From Pseudomonadota bacterium (GTDB lineage: Bacteria > Desulfobacterota > Desulfobulbia > Desulfobulbales > DAOVYS01): a DNA stretch of 25,785 nucleotides. The stretch lies in the NCBI GenBank assembly GCA_030635485.1, contig DAOVYS010000007.1, positions 1-25,785 on the forward strand, read 5' to 3'. Both the position numbers and the translations under genes were made by a program. Under the pieces are notes generated by a model. The model was not told the origin of the DNA, did no database searches, and saw only the letters and a program-made list of their open reading frames with translations. This document shows, one piece after another, positions 23,285 to 25,785 of the stretch. Numbering within the stretch: position 1 is the first letter of the stretch; each line of letters begins with the position of its first letter.

Positions 23285-23354
23285 AGGTTTATTTGATCGA
23301 AATTTTTCCTTATTCAACCCTGAACCCTGAACCCTGAACGTGAAACCTTAAACC
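23285..23354 (+). repeat. Tandem-word hairpin, family T, copy 2 (three CCCTGAA units)
   Basis: Same sequence as copy 1 (7446-7522): loop tatttgatcgaaatttttcc, then three CCCTGAA units and gtgaaaccttaaacc. A partial left arm (ggttccgggttcaaggttca) stands just upstream. One 7-nt unit fewer than copy 1 and a few base changes are the only differences. It lies between flhA and flhF, ending 33 nt before the flhF start. Confidence 0.85.
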
Positions 23355-23387
23355 GCAATTAACGATCAGCAATCACCGGTCTAGACT

Positions 23388-24554
23388 ATGAGAATCAAAA
23401 GATTTGAGGCCCCGGACACCAAAACGGCCCTTGCCATGATCAAGAATGAAATGGGAAATGACGCTATTATCCTCACAACGAGAACCATTTCCACATCAAG
23501 ACGTAATGGGAAAGGGAAAAACGGCAACTCATCCCTTGTCGAAGTCGTGGCGGCCATGGACTATGATGACATGGGGCTGCAACCTGTTGAGATTCCTGTC
23601 ACGGAATACGGTTATGTGCGAAAAAAACGGTATCAAAATGAGGCTATTAAGAAAAAACAGGCCCCCTTGCCCCCTGAAAAGCCCATGTTTATTCCGGGTG
23701 AAATCCCAATCAAAAAGCAAAAGGCTGCAAGTTTTGAGTCCCAGGATCTCAAAAAACGTTTTGCCGCTCTTTTAAATACGCGTATCATCTCAAAATCCGC
23801 CTCTCTACCCGAAAGAGAGGAACAGATTCCCTCCCGGCCGGCCGAAACGAGATCTGCCAATCCGGACCCGGAAGATGTGGCAAAATGGCGAAATAAACTC
23901 ATCGAACAGGTTCGAATAATTCCATTGACGCAGCAGATTAAGGACAAATCTCCGACCGTAATAGCCCTTGTGGGGGCCACAGGTGTCGGCAAGACCACAA
24001 CCGTTGCCAAGATAGCAGCCTGGTTCAGCCTGCGGGAGAGATACAGAGTCGCACTCATATCAATGGACTGCTACAGAATAGGCGCCACCGATCAACTTCG
24101 TACCTATGCACAAATTATGGGGTTGCAGTGCGAAATTGTCTTGAGGAAAAAAGACCTCGTAAAAGCTGTTGCTAAACAAAGTGACAAGGACCTGATCATA
24201 GTCGATACAGCGGGGAAGAGTCCATATGACAGCCACCACGTTTCCGAACTTGCAAACTGGTTTGAGCCTCTTGATTCCATTAATCCATACCTAGTCCTAA
24301 GCGCCACCACAAAAAAAGAGGACCTGGCCAGCATAACAAAAGCTTACGGTCCGCTTTCCGTCAACGGGCTCATACTGACCAAACTGGATGAAACCAGGGC
24401 ATATGCCGGCCTCTGTCAACAGGTTGTCTCGTCATCCCTGCCGGTTTCGTGCGTATGTACGGGCCAACGGGTTCCGGAAGACTTTCAGATGGCCTCGGAC
24501 CAGTTCATCAACAAACTCTTCGGACAGGGCTGGAATAGGGCTATGGCATCATGA
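23388..24554 (+). CDS. flhF: SRP-type GTPase FlhF (flagellar placement)
   Basis: The product is 388 aa. FlhF, a relative of Ffh and FtsY, recruits early flagellar parts to the cell pole. The N-terminal B domain (about 1-160) begins with MRIKRFEAPDTKTALAMIKNEM and is basic and less conserved. The NG domain follows: P-loop GATGVGKTT (196-204), SMDCYRIGATDQLRTYAQIMGL, DTAGKSPYD (273-281), TKLDETRAYAG (331-341) and GQRVPEDF (359-366). All GTPase motifs are intact. No ribosome-binding site is visible; family T repeat copy 2 occupies the leader. It is followed by flhG, the usual partner that controls its GTPase. Confidence 0.96.
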   Translation: MRIKRFEAPDTKTALAMIKNEMGNDAIILTTRTISTSRRNGKGKNGNSSLVEVVAAMDYDDMGLQPVEIPVTEYGYVRKKRYQNEAIKKKQAPLPPEKPMFIPGEIPIKKQKAASFESQDLKKRFAALLNTRIISKSASLPEREEQIPSRPAETRSANPDPEDVAKWRNKLIEQVRIIPLTQQIKDKSPTVIALVGATGVGKTTTVAKIAAWFSLRERYRVALISMDCYRIGATDQLRTYAQIMGLQCEIVLRKKDLVKAVAKQSDKDLIIVDTAGKSPYDSHHVSELANWFEPLDSINPYLVLSATTKKEDLASITKAYGPLSVNGLILTKLDETRAYAGLCQQVVSSSLPVSCVCTGQRVPEDFQMASDQFINKLFGQGWNRAMAS

Positions 24555-24579
24555 ATTGGACCGTAAGGCGCTGAAGGCT

Positions 24580-24664
24580 TTTAGGTTGAAGGTAGAAGGG
24601 CAAAACATCTGTTAACCTTCAGTCTAAATCCCTTCAACCTAAATACCTTATACCTTCAACCTAA
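24580..24664 (+). repeat. Tandem-word hairpin, family T, copy 4 (CCTTCAACCTAAA words)
   Basis: A perfect 14-bp inverted repeat pairs ttaggttgaaggta (24581-24594) with taccttcaacctaa (24651-24664). The words aaccttcagtctaaat, cccttcaacctaaatacc and ttataccttcaacctaaac form the repeated right side. It lies between flhF and flhG, ending 30 nt before the flhG start. Confidence 0.75.
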
Positions 24665-24694
24665 ACAACCACCTGAAATCAAAGGAACAAAATA

Positions 24695-25594
24695 ATGAGC
24701 CAAGCAGAAACATTGGAAAAGGTAATGACCCAACCCCCGCCGGCAACTGTTCAGGGTTCAAGGATTTATGACAAACTGCGGGAAATCGATTCCGTGCCGA
24801 GGGTAATCTGCGTAACCAGCGGCAAGGGAGGCGTCGGAAAGACCAATGTGGTCACGAATCTGGCCTATTCCCTCTGTGAAACAGGGAAAAGGGTGCTTGT
24901 GCTTGACGCTGACCTGAACCTGGCAAACGTCGATGTCCTTCTCGGTCTTACGCCCAGATTCAACCTGCATCATGTCTTTATAGGCAAAAAGGGGTTGCCG
25001 GATATCCTGGTTGAAGGCCCTGGAGGAATTCTTGTCCTGCCCGCCAGTTCCGGGATCATGGAACTGGCAAACCTGACTGAAAGCCAGAAACTCTACTTCC
25101 TTGGCGAGATGGAGGAACTAGGGAGCAAAATAGACATTCTACTTATTGATACGGCGGCCGGCATTAACAGCAATGTAATCTATTTTACCCTGGCGGCTCA
25201 GGAGCGCATCATCCTGCTATCTCCGGAACCGACATCCTTAACAGACGCCTATGCCATGATCAAGGTCCTTTCCAGCCGCCATGATGTTAAAAAATTCCGG
25301 GTTCTGATAAACCTCGCTCGCTCAGAAAAGGAAGCTCTGTCGGTCTTCCGCCAGTTAAGCCTGGTTGCTGATCGTTTTTTAAATACACTTTCCCTGGATT
25401 TTCTTGGATTTATTCCTTATGATAGCAAATTACCACTAGCGGTGAGAAGACAGCGACTTGTCACCGACTTGTACCCGGATTCAGCGTCAAGTAAAAAATT
25501 CAGAAAACTCTCGGAGCAGATTGTCCGGGAAAAGCCTGACTTTAGGGCTGACGGCAATATTAAATTCTTCTGGCAGGGGCTCTTCAATCTGTAA
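24695..25594 (+). CDS. flhG: MinD-type ATPase FlhG/FleN (flagellar number control)
   Basis: The product is 299 aa. FlhG limits flagellar number by stimulating FlhF GTPase and inhibiting the flagellar activator. The deviant Walker A motif SGKGGVGKTN (42-51) contains both signature lysines; DADLNLANVDVLLG (71-84), LLIDTAAGI and a C-terminal membrane-binding region complete the MinD/ParA fold. The N-terminal activation helix of the family is D-Q-A-x-x-L-R; here it reads S2-Q-A-E-T-L-E, keeping Gln-Ala and Leu but not Asp or Arg. AAAGGAA lies 8 nt before the ATG, just after repeat copy 4. Its stop codon is part of repeat copy D. No fliA, motAB or che genes follow within the window. Confidence 0.94.
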   Translation: MSQAETLEKVMTQPPPATVQGSRIYDKLREIDSVPRVICVTSGKGGVGKTNVVTNLAYSLCETGKRVLVLDADLNLANVDVLLGLTPRFNLHHVFIGKKGLPDILVEGPGGILVLPASSGIMELANLTESQKLYFLGEMEELGSKIDILLIDTAAGINSNVIYFTLAAQERIILLSPEPTSLTDAYAMIKVLSSRHDVKKFRVLINLARSEKEALSVFRQLSLVADRFLNTLSLDFLGFIPYDSKLPLAVRRQRLVTDLYPDSASSKKFRKLSEQIVREKPDFRADGNIKFFWQGLFNL

Positions 25595-25678
25595 ATATTT
25601 GGCAGTGCTTCAGGTGCACGTGAGCAGGTTGGAGAACTATAGTTTGCTATGTGAACCAGCCTGATCGCACCCCAAGAC
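25592..25678. repeat. Palindromic repeat, family P (copy D)
   Basis: The loop AGAACTATAGTTTGCTATGT plus GAA differs from copy B at one of 23 positions. The stem gagcaggttgg / ccagcctgatc has one mismatch and one G-U pair. TAAATATTTGGCAGTGC at the left provides the flhG stop codon. GCACCCCAAGAC ends it at the right. The arms are shorter than in copy B. Confidence 0.82.
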
Positions 25679-25699
25679 TTCTGAGTTGTTCCGTCAAGT

Positions 25700-25785
25700 T
25701 TAAATATACTCTCGCAAAGGAGAATTTGATTTTTTTAATGCCTGTAAATATTTGACCTCATCATACTTCGTTCGGTCCTTCCAGC
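25700..25785 (-). CDS. C-terminal end of an unidentified protein (partial)
   Basis: The minus strand is open from the window edge to a TAA at 25700-25702, giving 28 residues of protein-like composition (WKDRTKYDEVKYLQALKK, then SNSPLREYI). The gene would run toward flhG and end 106 bp from it. I do not recognise it; the basic, Tyr-rich tail could be from a transposase-like or DNA-binding protein, but 28 residues are too few to say. Confidence 0.3.
   Translation of the reverse strand, partial: WKDRTKYDEVKYLQALKKSNSPLREYI

Noticed and set aside
25717..25755. A plus-strand start with AAGGAG before ATG at 25738
   Set aside because: The frame closes after five codons (ATG CCT GTA AAT ATT TGA).

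Overview
The window looks like a chromosomal segment of a motile, Gram-negative anaerobe of the Desulfobacterota (the former Deltaproteobacteria), most like Desulfobacterales. The grounds are an outer-membrane lipoprotein cluster, a sigma-54 promoter in front of the flagellar genes, a GlyS-type (alpha/beta) glycyl-tRNA synthetase, an Aquifex-type aconitase, a DUF362 protein and a FolE2-family protein with Geobacter-like sequence. This placement is inferred from protein families; no rRNA or tRNA gene is visible.

Layout. (1) 1-2891, minus strand: five small exported proteins, four of them lipoproteins. They are an 82-aa lipoprotein, a FlgO-domain protein, a lipoprotein with an internally duplicated helical repeat, a second FlgO-domain lipoprotein, and a lipoprotein of CsgG/LpoB-like appearance cut by the window edge. 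(2) 3397-10551, plus strand: housekeeping and cofactor genes rpoZ, dnaJ, moaC, a dksA/traR-type gene, galT-like, a single-domain response regulator, a FolE2-like protein lacking the catalytic motifs, and glyS. (3) 10538-14726, minus strand: maf, a DUF362 gene with a 139-bp MITE inserted just upstream, and an aconitase. (4) 15333-25594, plus strand: fliL-fliM-fliN-fliO-fliP-fliQ-fliR-flhB-flhA-flhF-flhG. This run encodes the switch/C-ring, the export gate and the polar placement/number control system, and an excellent sigma-54 promoter lies about 100 bp before fliL. (5) At the right edge there is the C-terminal end of an unidentified minus-strand ORF.

Most unusual content. Two families of intergenic repeats recur. 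Family P is a long palindromic element with a conserved loop, in four copies at 1191, 3700, 5013 and 25592. Family T consists of hairpins whose downstream arm is made of short tandem words (for example CCCTGAA) and which mostly sit 17-34 nt before a start codon (folE2-like, glyS, flhF, flhG; one further upstream of fliL). Several proteins carry substitutions at normally invariant positions: FlhB has NPIR where the family has the NPTH self-cleavage site, FlhA has Glu where I align Salmonella Asp208, and the FolE2-like protein lacks both the CPC and the IHxH motifs.

How the genes work together. FliL, FliM and FliN serve the motor and switch. FliO, FliP, FliQ, FliR, FlhB and FlhA form the flagellar type III export apparatus. 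FlhF (SRP-type GTPase) and FlhG (MinD-type ATPase) set flagellar position and number. The FlgO-domain lipoproteins at the left could be outer-membrane parts of the flagellum or of another envelope machine; the sequence alone does not decide this.
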